A stretch of 64,000 nucleotides of DNA from Bacteroidia bacterium (GCA_030537315.1 JAUNNZ010000001.1:1-64000); one strand, 5' to 3'; shown: positions 1 to 9,197, counted from the first letter of the stretch. Made by a program: numbers and translations. Notes: generated by a model from the letters alone, not told the origin.

Positions 1-17
1 AGAGGCCCGAGGCCTCT
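1..17. terminator. Short perfect hairpin at the window edge
   Basis: A 7-bp perfect stem (AGAGGCC / GGCCTCT) with a 3-nt loop. It lies upstream of the ExbB operon and may close a gene outside the window. No T-run follows on the + strand within the next few bases, so calling it a terminator is a guess. Confidence 0.3.
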
Positions 18-39
18 ACAGTAAAATATTTTCAAAAAA

Positions 40-153
40 ATGTGTCAAACTTCCGCTTTGGGCAAGCTGTTCTTCCTGATGGGCGGGCACCCGGACAACG
101 ATGAAGTGAAGGCCCTTCTTGAAAAGAACCTGAAGGGAGAAATCTCAAAATAA
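40..153 (+). CDS. Possible 37-residue ORF, function unknown
   Basis: An ATG at 40 opens a frame of 37 codons ending at TAA 151-153, just upstream of exbB. Its middle and end (residues KLFFLMGGHPDNDEV and a charged C-terminus EKNLKGEISK) look like ordinary protein with balanced codon use, not random intergenic sequence. The upstream in-frame stop is at 22-24, so it cannot be the tail of a longer intact gene. It may be a small protein or a degraded gene end. I do not recognise it. Confidence 0.3.
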   Translation: MCQTSALGKLFFLMGGHPDNDEVKALLEKNLKGEISK

Positions 154-155
154 TC

Positions 156-186
156 ATTGTCATTTGAAATAAAATTGCTAAATTGC
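156..186 (+). promoter_or_regulatory. Candidate Bacteroidota promoter for the ExbB operon
   Basis: ATTG at 156-159, a 19-nt spacer, then TAAATTGC at 179-186, one T short of the TAnnTTTG -7 consensus. Transcription would start near 192, giving a leader of about 55 nt before exbB. The -33 box lies just past the stop of the small upstream ORF. Confidence 0.35.
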
Positions 187-249
187 GACGCTTTTAATGA
201 AGTATTATCAGATAATTAATTTTACAACTAATACATTATCAAATTCATT

Positions 250-1020
250 ATGAAAAAGTTTTTCATGTTTTTAGCAGTTGCCGGCATCATGGCATTCTCT
301 GCTAGCATCGCATCTGCTCAGACCGAGGCCGCTCCAGCAGCCGAAGAAATGTCAGCAGCAGACCTTCTCAGCGCAAACGCAGAGATTCCTCTTCACCAGG
401 CACTCAAGACCAAGTTCATCGAGGGTGGCGCAGGCTTCATGTCTCTCATCATCATCTGCTTGGTAATCGGTCTCGCTCTCGCAATCGAGCGTATCCTTTA
501 TCTCTCATTCTCAAAGACAAACACAAAGAAGCTGCTCAACGATGTTGAGGCTGCTCTCGAGAAGGGCGGCATCGAGGCTGCAAAGGACGTTTGCCGCGAC
601 ACCAAGGGCCCTGTTGCATCAATCTTCTATCAGGGACTCCTCCGCGCAGACCAGGGCGTTGACGTAGTCGAGAAGACAGTCGTTTCTTACGGTTCAGTCC
701 AGATGAGCGAAATGGAAAGCGGTCTTTCATGGATCTCCCTCTTCATCGCTCTTGCACCGTCTCTCGGATTCCTCGGTACCGTTATCGGTATGGTTAACGC
801 ATTCGACGCTATCGAAGCAGCTGGTGATATTTCTCCTAACGTTGTCGCTGGTGGTATGAAGGTCGCTTTGATCACCACAATCGGTGGTTTGATCGTAGCT
901 ATGATCCTTCAGGTGTTCTACAACTACATCCTCGCCAAGATCGACGGTCTTACCATTGATATGGAAGACTCTTCAATCTGCCTCATCGACGTGCTCACAA
1001 AGTACAACGAGAAGAAATAA
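250..1020 (+). CDS. exbB: MotA/TolQ/ExbB-family proton channel protein
   Basis: Inner-membrane proton channel subunit that, with ExbD, uses the proton gradient to energise TonB-dependent outer-membrane import. The 256-residue protein starts with a signal-peptide-like stretch (1-23, ending in ASA-Q), an Ala/Glu-rich linker, then three membrane segments at about 62-85, 155-180 and 195-225. The conserved block WISLFIALAPSLGFLGTV and the glycine-rich second block around residues 185-215 are typical of the family. The cleavable-looking N-terminus is an addition relative to classic ExbB, seen by me as common in Bacteroidota homologues. It heads an operon with the 4-TM protein and two ExbD genes. 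Start chosen at the first ATG, 250. Confidence 0.92.
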   Translation: MKKFFMFLAVAGIMAFSASIASAQTEAAPAAEEMSAADLLSANAEIPLHQALKTKFIEGGAGFMSLIIICLVIGLALAIERILYLSFSKTNTKKLLNDVEAALEKGGIEAAKDVCRDTKGPVASIFYQGLLRADQGVDVVEKTVVSYGSVQMSEMESGLSWISLFIALAPSLGFLGTVIGMVNAFDAIEAAGDISPNVVAGGMKVALITTIGGLIVAMILQVFYNYILAKIDGLTIDMEDSSICLIDVLTKYNEKK

Positions 1021-1045
1021 TTGTCACCTTCTGTTTTAATAGATC

Positions 1046-1480
1046 ATGAAACTTAACAAAATATTCAAATGGGGCATGGTTGCGCTGATACTTATCAGTG
1101 TCGCTATCCTTGTCTGGGGCTTCGTTGTAGGCTTCAAGTCAAATGATGGCGCTGCTGTTAACGTTCTGCTCACCTGGGCTTACATTATGGTCGGCATCGC
1201 AGCTGCAAGCTGGATCCTCGTCGGCCTCTATGTAAAAGCCACCACAGATCCGAAGAGCCTTGTCAAGACAGGTCTCATTCTGGTCGGCGCAGCCGTAGTA
1301 TGCTTGATAGCATTCCTCCTCGCCAAGGGTAACCCTGCAGTTGCCTGCAACACCCCTACCACTCCTGGCGAACTCAAACTCACAGATACAATCCTTATTT
1401 TGACTGGCATCACCGGCGCTGCAGCCATCGTGGCTATCATCTACGGCGAGATCCATATGTCAATAGCTAGCAAGAAATAA
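1046..1480 (+). CDS. Four-TM membrane protein between exbB and exbD
   Basis: A 144-residue protein with four predicted membrane spans at roughly 6-30, 40-63, 72-93 and 112-136, short connecting loops and no recognisable catalytic motif. It sits 25 bp after exbB and 2 bp before the first exbD, so it is almost certainly co-transcribed with them. Position inside the exb gene set suggests an accessory or stabilising membrane subunit of the ExbB/ExbD motor, but this is inference from context only. Confidence 0.75.
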   Translation: MKLNKIFKWGMVALILISVAILVWGFVVGFKSNDGAAVNVLLTWAYIMVGIAAASWILVGLYVKATTDPKSLVKTGLILVGAAVVCLIAFLLAKGNPAVACNTPTTPGELKLTDTILILTGITGAAAIVAIIYGEIHMSIASKK

Positions 1481-1482
1481 TT

Positions 1483-2067
1483 ATGGGCAGCAAGAAGAAA
1501 GTACCAGCAATGAACACAAGCTCGACCGCGGATATCGCGTTCCTGCTCTTGTGCTACTTCCTGATGACCACCACCATGGGTTCCCAGACAGGTCTTTCAC
1601 GCCGTCTCCCGCCTATGCCTGAAAAGGATCAGAAGGTAGAAGATACGAAAGTTAACCGCCGCAACATCATTCAGGTGCGCATTAACTCTCAGGATAGAAT
1701 TCTTGCCGGTAGCGAGCCTCTTGACATCAGCCAGCTCAAGGATAAGATCAAGGAATTCCTTACAAACCCTGCAAACGACCCTAACCTTCCTGACAAGGAA
1801 GTCAAGGAAATCGAAGGTTTCGGACCATACGCAGTCACCAAGGGTGTCATCTCTCTTCAGAACGACCGTGGTACCAGCTACCAGGCCTACATCTCTGTAC
1901 AGAATGAGCTCGTGAAGGCTGTCAACGAACTCCGTGACGATTTCTCAATGAAGAATTACGGCAAGAAGTTCGCTTTCCTCGACGAAGAGAAACAGACTAT
2001 CGTCAAGGCTTGTATCCCTCAGCCAATCTCTGAGGCCGAACCTAAGGACGTTGCAAAGAAAAGATAA
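1483..2067 (+). CDS. exbD: ExbD/TolR-family biopolymer transport protein (first copy)
   Basis: ExbD subunit of the proton-driven motor: one N-terminal membrane anchor and a periplasmic domain. The span covers about residues 16-33 (DIAFLLLCYFLMTT), and Asp17 at its start occupies the position of the proton-carrying Asp of ExbD. At 194 residues it is longer than the usual ~140, with an extended periplasmic part (Lys/Asp-rich, about 40-185). It starts 2 bp after the 4-TM gene and is followed 14 bp later by a second exbD, as is usual in Bacteroidota, where ExbD is duplicated. Confidence 0.9.
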   Translation: MGSKKKVPAMNTSSTADIAFLLLCYFLMTTTMGSQTGLSRRLPPMPEKDQKVEDTKVNRRNIIQVRINSQDRILAGSEPLDISQLKDKIKEFLTNPANDPNLPDKEVKEIEGFGPYAVTKGVISLQNDRGTSYQAYISVQNELVKAVNELRDDFSMKNYGKKFAFLDEEKQTIVKACIPQPISEAEPKDVAKKR

Positions 2068-2081
2068 TAGGAGATAAGAAT

Positions 2082-2558
2082 ATGTCAAAATTCGGTGGAA
2101 GCAATAACAAGAAGGAAGTTCCTCAGATGACGAGCAGCTCCCTTTCCGATATCGTGTTCATGCTCCTGTTCTTCTTCATGGTTACCACGCAGATGCGTGA
2201 AACCGAGAACAAGGTTGTTGTAAAGACTCCTGAGGCATCCGAGGTAGTTAAGCTCGAAAGAAAAGACCTCAACTCATACATCAACATCGGTACTCCTACC
2301 AAGCAGTATCAGGCACAGTACGGTACCGACGCACGTATCCAGTTGAACGACTCTTTCAGAACTACCGATGACATCCGCGACTTCATCGCTGCAGAGCGTG
2401 AGTCAAAGAGTGAGGCCGACCGTCAGTTCATGACCGTCAGCATCAGGGCAGACCAAGACGTCAGAATGGGTATCGTTACCGATGTTAAGCAGGAGCTCAG
2501 ACGCTGCTCCGCGCTTAAGATCATGTACTCAGCAAGAAAGCCGGGCGGAGACAAATAG
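2082..2558 (+). CDS. exbD: ExbD/TolR-family biopolymer transport protein (second copy)
   Basis: Second ExbD paralogue of 158 residues. The membrane anchor spans about 22-36 (SDIVFMLLFFFMVTT) with the conserved Asp at residue 23, and a periplasmic domain follows. The N-terminal motif around PQMTSSSLSDI resembles the first copy (PAMNTSSTADI), pointing to an old duplication. It is the last gene of the exb operon, and a strong terminator follows within 25 bp. The two copies probably form a mixed ExbD dimer inside the ExbB pentamer, by analogy with known structures. Confidence 0.9.
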   Translation: MSKFGGSNNKKEVPQMTSSSLSDIVFMLLFFFMVTTQMRETENKVVVKTPEASEVVKLERKDLNSYINIGTPTKQYQAQYGTDARIQLNDSFRTTDDIRDFIAAERESKSEADRQFMTVSIRADQDVRMGIVTDVKQELRRCSALKIMYSARKPGGDK

Positions 2559-2580
2559 TCTCCTGCGGCAAAGCAATACG

Positions 2581-2620
2581 AGCAGCCCCCTTGAATCTTT
2601 TTTTGAGAGGGCTGCTTTTT
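2581..2620 (+). terminator. Rho-independent terminator of the exb operon
   Basis: An 8-bp perfect stem AGCAGCCC / GGGCTGCT (2581-2588 and 2609-2616) with a T-rich loop, followed by a run of T. It closes the exb operon 23 bp after the second exbD. Confidence 0.9.
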
Positions 2621-2649
2621 AAAATATAAGACATAGTAGTAGTAAAAAG

Positions 2650-4050
2650 ATGGAAATACTTCGTACGAAAGTAAAGGACCTCCTTCAGATGGAAGCTGGC
2701 AGCGAGGTTCTCGCCAAAGGTTGGGTTAGAACAAAAAGAGGTAACAAGGAGATTGCGTTCATCGCACTCAATGACGGTTCCACGATCAAGAATGTACAGG
2801 TCGTGGTTGACAAGAACGAGAAGACCGAAGCTCAGCTTGCCAAGATATCCACAGGTGCCTGCATCGGCGTCCGCGGACAGCTTGTAGAGTCTGTGGGCAG
2901 CGGCCAGGCTGTAGAGATCCACGCCAGCGAACTGGAGATTTACGGCGAATGCGACCCTATGCGCTATCCGCTCCAGAAGAAAGACACATCGTTCGAATAC
3001 CTGCGCACAGTGGCCCATATGCGTCCGCGTACCAATACATTCGGTGCAGTGCTTCGACTCCGCAGCCAGATGGCTTATGCAATTCACGAGTATTTCCACT
3101 CAAAGGGATTCGTATATCTCAACACTCCGCTCATCACCGCTTCTGACTGTGAGGGCGCCGGGCAGATGTTCCAGGTCACCACACTTGACCTCAACAATGT
3201 CCCTAAGAACAAAAAAGGGCAGCCTGACTTCACCAAGGATTTCTTCGGCAAGCAGACCAGCCTGACGGTAAGCGGCCAGCTCGAAGGCGAGCTCGGCGCA
3301 ACCGCACTTGGAGAGATCTATACCTTCGGTCCTACATTCCGCGCTGAAAACTCCAACACCCCGCGCCACCTGGCGGAGTTCTGGATGATTGAGCCTGAAA
3401 TGGCATTCTATGACATCAAGGACAATATGGATCTCGCAGAGGACTTTATCAAGCACCTCGTAAAATACGCACTTGACAATTGCTATGACGACATCCAGTT
3501 CCTTAACGACCGCTATGATCCGGAGCTCATCGAGCGCCTGAAGAGCGTCATCGGAACAGATTTCGTCAGACTCGAATATACAGAAGGAATCAAGATTCTC
3601 GAGGAGGCCATAAAGAACGGCGTCCAGTTCGAATACCCGGTTTACTGGGGTGTCGACCTTCAGAGCGAGCACGAACGCTATCTTGTTGAGAAACATTTCA
3701 ACAAGCCTGTCATCCTCACCGGATACCCTAAGGACATCAAGGCTTTCTATATGAAACAGAACGAAGACGGCAAGACCGTCCGTGCAATGGATGTCCTCTT
3801 CCCTAAGATCGGCGAAATCATCGGCGGTTCAGAGCGTGAGGCTGACCTCGCCAAACTTGAAGCCCGCATTGACGAGCTTCAGATGAGCCGCAAGAACCTT
3901 GAATGGTACATCGACACCCGCCGTTTCGGAAGCTGCCCTCACAGCGGCTTCGGTCTCGGTTTCGAGCGTCTGCTCCTCTTCGTCACCGGTATGCAGAACA
4001 TCCGTGACGTCATCCCGTTCCCAAGAACACCAAAGAACGCAGAATATTAG
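2650..4050 (+). CDS. asnS: Asparaginyl-tRNA synthetase
   Basis: Charges tRNA-Asn with asparagine in the cytoplasm (class IIb). The 466-residue protein has an N-terminal OB-fold anticodon-binding domain (about 15-105) and a class II catalytic core. Motif 2 lies near residues 229-248 ([17 protein letters not shown]) and motif 3 near 434-445 ([10 protein letters not shown]), with the C-terminal [11 protein letters not shown] signature. The absence of the acidic AspRS signature and the close match to the AsnRS consensus decide specificity. Its start at 2650 follows the exb terminator, and no clear TAnnTTTG box is seen in the 30-bp gap. udk follows 3 bp downstream. Confidence 0.96.
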   Translation: MEILRTKVKDLLQMEAGSEVLAKGWVRTKRGNKEIAFIALNDGSTIKNVQVVVDKNEKTEAQLAKISTGACIGVRGQLVESVGSGQAVEIHASELEIYGECDPMRYPLQKKDTSFEYLRTVAHMRPRTNTFGAVLRLRSQMAYAIHEYFHSKGFVYLNTPLITASDCEGAGQMFQVTTLDLNNVPKNKKGQPDFTKDFFGKQTSLTVSGQLEGELGATALGEIYTFGPTFRAENSNTPRHLAEFWMIEPEMAFYDIKDNMDLAEDFIKHLVKYALDNCYDDIQFLNDRYDPELIERLKSVIGTDFVRLEYTEGIKILEEAIKNGVQFEYPVYWGVDLQSEHERYLVEKHFNKPVILTGYPKDIKAFYMKQNEDGKTVRAMDVLFPKIGEIIGGSEREADLAKLEARIDELQMSRKNLEWYIDTRRFGSCPHSGFGLGFERLLLFVTGMQNIRDVIPFPRTPKNAEY

Positions 4051-4053
4051 AAT

Positions 4054-4677
4054 ATGTTAGTCATCGGCATCGCCGGCGGCTCCGGCTCCGGCAAAACAAC
4101 AGTGGTCAAGGCCATCACCGACAAGCTTCACGGCGAGAAGGTTGTGGTCATCCCCCAGGATTCATACTACAAGGATATCAGCGACAAGTCTGACAACGAA
4201 AAGAGGACATACAACTTCGACCACCCGGATGCCATTGACTGGAAATTGCTCTGCCATCAGCTCAGCGAGCTTAAAGAGGGCAAAACGATCGAGCAGCCTA
4301 TATATTCCTATATCTCCTGCTCACGGTCGAAGACCGAGACCGTAAGGGTCGAACCGGCCGACGTCATCATCATCGAAGGCATCCTGATATTCAACTGCAA
4401 GCCTCTGCGCGAGCAGATGGATATCAAGATCTTCGTTGATGCCGACGATGACGACCGTCTCATGCGCGTTATGGAACGCGACATTTCAGAGCGCGGCAAG
4501 GATGTCCATTGGGTTATCGAGCGTTACACCAACACTGTAAAGCCGATGTACCTCCAGTTCATCGAGCCAAGCAAACGATACGCTGATATCATCATCCCTC
4601 AGGGAGGTCACAACAAGGTGGCCATCGGTGTTATCACGGCTACAGTCGAGAAAGCTCTCCGTGAGAAAAATCTCTAG
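4054..4677 (+). CDS. udk: Uridine kinase
   Basis: Phosphorylates uridine and cytidine to UMP and CMP in pyrimidine salvage. The 207 residues match the usual length of the family. The P-loop GGSGSGKTT lies at residues 8-16, followed by the uridine-binding region around QDSYYKDIS, a Walker-B-like strand VIIIEGILIF near 105-114 and the lid region RDISERGKD. It is transcribed with asnS (3-bp gap) and the TonB-like gene (6-bp gap). Confidence 0.95.
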   Translation: MLVIGIAGGSGSGKTTVVKAITDKLHGEKVVVIPQDSYYKDISDKSDNEKRTYNFDHPDAIDWKLLCHQLSELKEGKTIEQPIYSYISCSRSKTETVRVEPADVIIIEGILIFNCKPLREQMDIKIFVDADDDDRLMRVMERDISERGKDVHWVIERYTNTVKPMYLQFIEPSKRYADIIIPQGGHNKVAIGVITATVEKALREKNL

Positions 4678-4683
4678 ACTGCC

Positions 4684-5406
4684 TTGAGACCTCTGTCCAA
4701 CGATGAAAAAGCAGGCTTGCTGACCACCGCGATCGTTCACCTTGCGGTGCTGGTGGTTCTGCTTGCCACAGGGTTGGGCTATTCACTTGCAAAAGAAAAT
4801 ACTTTCGTCCTCGATTTCAGCAAATACGAGGAGATGGAGCGCATCCAGAAGGAGATCGAAGAGCTCCAGAAGGAGGCCGAGTTCCAGCAGGCCATCAGCG
4901 AAAAGCTGGAACGCGACCTTGCGAGCGCCCCGTCGGTGCGCAACGTCGCGGTCAACCGTGCCGCGCTGAAAGATGACCGCGGCACCGATGCGGAGCAGCT
5001 TTACAAGGACGCGGAGCGTCTTCAGCAGGAACTCGCCAAAGGGTTTACCGTAGAGGAGGATGAGGTCGCCACCCCTGCTCCGGAAAAGCAGGAGCAGGCG
5101 GAGGAAAAGCCTGAAAGCGTTTACTCCGGGCCTTCTGTCGTCTCCTATTATCTGGAGGGCCGCAAGGCCAGCAGGCTCCCGATCCCGGCATACCGCTGTA
5201 TGGGCGGGGGTGAGGTTACAGTCCTTATTTCCGTGGACCCTACGGGTACCGTGGTTGCCGCGAAAGTGGATGAAAGCTGCTCGGCAGCCGACGGATGCCT
5301 GCGCGCATTCGCGGTCCGCGCGGCGCGGATATCGAAATTCTCCGCCGACCCCACCGCGCCGCCAAAACAGAACGGAAACATTGTATATCAATTTATAGCC
5401 CAATAG
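4684..5406 (+). CDS. TonB-like energy-transducer protein with a TTG start
   Basis: A 240-residue protein with one N-terminal membrane span (about 12-34), a long charged coiled-coil (about 40-100, Glu/Gln/Lys-rich), a Pro/Glu-rich linker and a C-terminal region (about 150-240) whose pattern, a repeated basic patch then VTVLISVDPTGTVVAAKVD, resembles the TonB C-terminal domain. It probably spans the periplasm and touches outer-membrane receptors or a related partner. The only start upstream of the membrane span is TTG at 4684, because the udk stop codon is in frame 9 bp before it. The next gene starts 1 bp after its stop. Confidence 0.7.
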   Translation: MRPLSNDEKAGLLTTAIVHLAVLVVLLATGLGYSLAKENTFVLDFSKYEEMERIQKEIEELQKEAEFQQAISEKLERDLASAPSVRNVAVNRAALKDDRGTDAEQLYKDAERLQQELAKGFTVEEDEVATPAPEKQEQAEEKPESVYSGPSVVSYYLEGRKASRLPIPAYRCMGGGEVTVLISVDPTGTVVAAKVDESCSAADGCLRAFAVRAARISKFSADPTAPPKQNGNIVYQFIAQ

Positions 5407-5407
5407 T

Positions 5408-8314
5408 ATGAATGACATCATCCTCTCTGCACTGTTGAACCTTTTCGCACTCTTCGGCGCGGAAAAAGGTCTGGACAAGACAATCTCCCTCGAATTGCTT
5501 GAGGACTACCTTGTCAGATTTTTTGGAATCAGGAATACCAAGTCATACACAAGACTTTATACCGACTTGAGGGAATTCTACGATGACGACCCTGAGCTGG
5601 ATAAAGATATCATCGTCGCCGGTATCTGCTCCAAGCTGAAGTTAAGGATCTCCCCGTCCGAGAAGATTACCACCCTTCTGCGTATGATGGAGTTCTGCAG
5701 CAAGCAGACAGAGGATTTCGATCCGAAGGAACGGATATTTGCACTTGTGGCCGACAATCTTGAAATCAGCGGGGATGTATTTGAAGAAATGGCCCGGTTC
5801 GCATCCGGCCAGGAAGGCGGACTGGTCCGCGTCCTGCGCCTTGACGAGGAAGGCGACATTCTAAAAACGCTCTACTTTGCCGATCTCAAACTCCTGATAT
5901 TCTCCTGCAAGCCGGTGCACAGCATCTGGATGGACGATATCCGGGTCCGGGACAATGTATTCCAGGTATGGAATCAGAGCAGCGTGCTCAAGAGCAGCCA
6001 TTTCGAGCCGGTATATCACTCTACCGTTCTTGAACACTACATCGCTGCGGGGCAGTCCGGCACCGTGGAACTTTGCGGCCGCGACATCAATTTCCGCTTC
6101 GACACGGGAGGCGACAACGGTATGCACAACCTCAGCTTCACGCTCAAGAGCGGGGAGCTCGTCGCCATTATGGGAGGCAGCGGTGTAGGCAAGTCAACAC
6201 TGCTGTCGCTGCTTAACGGCAACCTGATTCCGCAGAGCGGAAGCATCACCGTCAACGGCCACGACATAAGCGAGCCGGACGCCAAGAAGATGATAGGATT
6301 CGTCCCCCAGGACGACCTCCTCATCGAGGAACTTACTGTCTATCAGAATCTATGGTACACCGCAAAGCTCTGCTTCGAGGGTATGCCGGAGGCCGAAATC
6401 GACAAACGCGTCATATCAGTCCTCACGCAGCTCGGCCTCGATGCCGCAAAGGACCTCAAGGTCGGCTCCCCTCTCCAGAAGTACATTTCTGGAGGCCAGC
6501 GCAAGCGCCTGAACATCGCGCTTGAGCTCATCCGCGAGCCGGCGATACTCTACCTCGACGAACCGACATCCGGACTCTCTTCGACCGACACGGAGAAGGT
6601 CGTCAACATCCTCAAGGAACTCACTCACAAAGGCAAACTCATCGTTGTCAACATACACCAGCCGTCATCGGACGTTTATAAGCTTTTTGACCGGCTCTGG
6701 CTGCTTGACAAAGGCGGATATCCCGTGTTCGACGGAAACCCGATCGAAGCCGTCTCATACTTCAAGGGAGCTGCGAACTATGCTGATTACCGCACATCGG
6801 CCTGTCCGACCTGCGGCAACGTGAATCCGGAGATCGTACTTAACATCATAGACGAAAAGGCGTTCGACAATTCCGGACGTCTGTCCGACAAACGCAAGGT
6901 CAGCCCGCAGGAATGGCACGAACTGTATCTGAAAAACCGCCCGGAGATGCCGGAAGTCACCGTGGGTGAAGTGCCTCCGACCGACCAGAAACGTCCGGGC
7001 AGCCTCAAGCAGACCTGGATTTTCCTCCGCAGGAACCTTTCTGCAAAGCTGACTAACCTCCAGTACATCCTCGTGACCGCACTGGAAGCTCCCCTCCTCG
7101 CACTGATCTGCGGATTGCTTACACACTACACAAGCGACAGTGGAGTCTATACGCTTCTTGAGAACAAGAACTTCCCTACATATATCTTTATGGCGATCAT
7201 CGTCGCCATATTCCTCGGAATGTCCGGAAGTGCGGAAGAGATCATCAAGGACCGCGCGCTCCTCAAGCGGGAGAAATTCCTCAGACTCTCCTACGGCAGC
7301 TACATATGGTCAAAGATCATTTATATGGCATTCGTCTGCCTGATACAGACACTGCTGTTCATCCTGGTGGGCAATATGATAATCGGCGTACACGGGCTGT
7401 TCTGGACCTGGTGGCTCGTCCTTTTCGTATCCGCCTTCCTGTCTGCCCTCATCGGTCTGCTGCTCTCGCAGAGCATGAGTTCGGTAGTGGCCATCTACAT
7501 CACCATTCCTCTGCTGCTCATCCCTCAGATTCTCCTCTGCGGCCTTGTCGTCAAGTTCGACGACCTCAGTCCGAACAGCAAGACGGGCAATGTCCCGGTT
7601 ATCGGTGACGTGATTCCATCCCGCTGGGCTTACGAAGCCCTTGCCGTGGCCAATTTCACCGGCAACGATTACGAAAAACTCTTCTTCGAGCAGGACCGCG
7701 GGAAATACACCAGCATGTACTATGTCAACGGTTTCCTCTACGAGCTCGAGTCCCAGCTCGAATCCCGCAACGACGAAATCACCCGCGCCGACAAGGATGA
7801 GAATCCTGCACACATCGAATTCCTCCGCGCACAGTTACCTCGGCTCGCCGAAATATGCGGGATGGAGCCGTACTCCGGAAATGAGGATTATGCATCGCTT
7901 CGCAGATACCTGGATGCAGCCGGCATCGTTCTGAAAAGGCAGGGAAACAAGACGACCCTCGAACTTGACAAGGCTATGAGTGCCCTGATCAAGGAAAATG
8001 GCAAGGAGGAAATGATGCGCCTCAAGCGCGACAGCTACAACATCCAGCTTGAGAATCTTGTTGTGAACCGCGATTCCGAGAAGCTGTATGTCGTGCGTGG
8101 AACGGGCATTCTCCCTCGAACCGGGTATGCGTTCCTCACTCCGGCTTCACGCAACGGCCGGGCACCTTTCTACAGCGGCGTCAAGGTTTTGGGAGACACT
8201 GAAATCAGCACACTGTGGTATGATGTCTGCGTGCTTCTGCTGATGTGCGTGCTGGTCGGGATCTGCCTCTTTACAGATTTTCCGGGAAGATTTGTCCGCC
8301 AAGAAAGGAATTAA
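5408..8314 (+). CDS. Large ABCG-like ABC transporter with TerB-like N-terminal region
   Basis: A 968-residue fused ATPase-permease. Residues 1-135 form a helical, acidic region reminiscent of TerB-type domains. The nucleotide-binding domain follows: Walker A GGSGVGKST near 255, signature SGGQRKRLN near 361, Walker B ILYLDEPTSG near 379 and H-loop HQPSSD near 417. An ACPTCG Cys pair lies near 466. The membrane domain (about 540-730 plus a last span near 935-955) has the ABC-2/ABCG order, with a ~190-residue charged insertion before the last span. ATPase-first order is that of WHITE-type half-transporters. Substrate unknown. It is probably translated with the TonB-like gene (1-bp gap). Confidence 0.85.
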   Translation: MNDIILSALLNLFALFGAEKGLDKTISLELLEDYLVRFFGIRNTKSYTRLYTDLREFYDDDPELDKDIIVAGICSKLKLRISPSEKITTLLRMMEFCSKQTEDFDPKERIFALVADNLEISGDVFEEMARFASGQEGGLVRVLRLDEEGDILKTLYFADLKLLIFSCKPVHSIWMDDIRVRDNVFQVWNQSSVLKSSHFEPVYHSTVLEHYIAAGQSGTVELCGRDINFRFDTGGDNGMHNLSFTLKSGELVAIMGGSGVGKSTLLSLLNGNLIPQSGSITVNGHDISEPDAKKMIGFVPQDDLLIEELTVYQNLWYTAKLCFEGMPEAEIDKRVISVLTQLGLDAAKDLKVGSPLQKYISGGQRKRLNIALELIREPAILYLDEPTSGLSSTDTEKVVNILKELTHKGKLIVVNIHQPSSDVYKLFDRLWLLDKGGYPVFDGNPIEAVSYFKGAANYADYRTSACPTCGNVNPEIVLNIIDEKAFDNSGRLSDKRKVSPQEWHELYLKNRPEMPEVTVGEVPPTDQKRPGSLKQTWIFLRRNLSAKLTNLQYILVTALEAPLLALICGLLTHYTSDSGVYTLLENKNFPTYIFMAIIVAIFLGMSGSAEEIIKDRALLKREKFLRLSYGSYIWSKIIYMAFVCLIQTLLFILVGNMIIGVHGLFWTWWLVLFVSAFLSALIGLLLSQSMSSVVAIYITIPLLLIPQILLCGLVVKFDDLSPNSKTGNVPVIGDVIPSRWAYEALAVANFTGNDYEKLFFEQDRGKYTSMYYVNGFLYELESQLESRNDEITRADKDENPAHIEFLRAQLPRLAEICGMEPYSGNEDYASLRRYLDAAGIVLKRQGNKTTLELDKAMSALIKENGKEEMMRLKRDSYNIQLENLVVNRDSEKLYVVRGTGILPRTGYAFLTPASRNGRAPFYSGVKVLGDTEISTLWYDVCVLLLMCVLVGICLFTDFPGRFVRQERN

Positions 8315-8327
8315 TGCTAATTATTCT

Positions 8328-8335
8328 TATATTTG
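8328..8335 (+). promoter_or_regulatory. Candidate -7 box for the 8367 lipoprotein gene
   Basis: TATATTTG matches TAnnTTTG and lies 31 bp before the ATG, in the 52-bp gap after the ABC transporter gene. No good TTTG is seen at -33, so strength is uncertain. Confidence 0.4.
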
Positions 8336-8366
8336 TTTGTTTTAAGGAATTCAATAACCATAAGAT

Positions 8367-9185
8367 ATGAAAAAGTTTTCAATTATCCTTCTTGCTGCAC
8401 TCCTTGTAGTTCCATCCTGCAAGAATCAGAACAAGAACACTGAAGGCGAGCAGAGCCAGGAGCCGTTGACCGCTGAACAGATTCTTTCCGAAGAGCTCAA
8501 AATCAATGCTGCAAACCTTGCTGAATCTGCAAAGAAAATGAAAAGGATTCCTTTCGCAGCCAAGAATGCGGACGGAACTTTCGCTCTTTCTGAAAAGGAA
8601 AAGATGGTGAAGCCGGATTATCTTCTCGATCCTGCAGTTGCCAACAACCTCATCTCTTTCACTCAGAAATACCGTGTTATCGCCATGCTCGGCGCCGATC
8701 TTATGATCACCAACCTCTACGAGATGGCCAACACCGATTACAAGAATGCGATCAACAAGCTCCTTGTTGACCTCAACGATGATGCGTTGAATCAGATCGC
8801 CAGCATCGACTGGTCAATGGAGAACGATTATTTCCAGGAAGATTTCGACACCTTCGTTGACGAAGAATATGCAGCCGGACGCCAGAACTTCTTCTGGGAA
8901 AGCGCAGCCGCATTTATGGTGGAGCAGGTCTATATCCTCACCCGCAACATCGACAAGTTCATGCCTATGTTCACCGACGAGACCGCAGCAGACGTTACCT
9001 TCAACTTCGTTTGCGTTCACGAGGGAATCGTCCAGATGATTGCAAACTATCCTGAGATGAGCAGCCTCAACGAGGTTCTCGAACCTCTCTACGTGATCAA
9101 CGCCATCACTGTTGACCAGCTCAAGGAGCAGCTCATGTCAATCAAGAGCGACATCGAAGCCGCCCGCGCATTCCTTCTCCAGTAA
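8367..9185 (+). CDS. Lipoprotein of unknown function
   Basis: A 272-residue protein with a lipoprotein signal peptide: MKKFSIILLAALLVVPSC, lipobox VVPSC, Cys18 as the lipidated residue. After a Gln/Glu/Asn-rich linker (19-40) the rest is mostly helical and acidic with no catalytic motif that I recognise. It is likely anchored in the outer or inner membrane facing the periplasm. Its own promoter box and the strong terminator 13 bp after its stop suggest a single-gene unit. I cannot assign a family. Confidence 0.8.
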   Translation: MKKFSIILLAALLVVPSCKNQNKNTEGEQSQEPLTAEQILSEELKINAANLAESAKKMKRIPFAAKNADGTFALSEKEKMVKPDYLLDPAVANNLISFTQKYRVIAMLGADLMITNLYEMANTDYKNAINKLLVDLNDDALNQIASIDWSMENDYFQEDFDTFVDEEYAAGRQNFFWESAAAFMVEQVYILTRNIDKFMPMFTDETAADVTFNFVCVHEGIVQMIANYPEMSSLNEVLEPLYVINAITVDQLKEQLMSIKSDIEAARAFLLQ

Positions 9186-9197
9186 GATATCCTTCAC

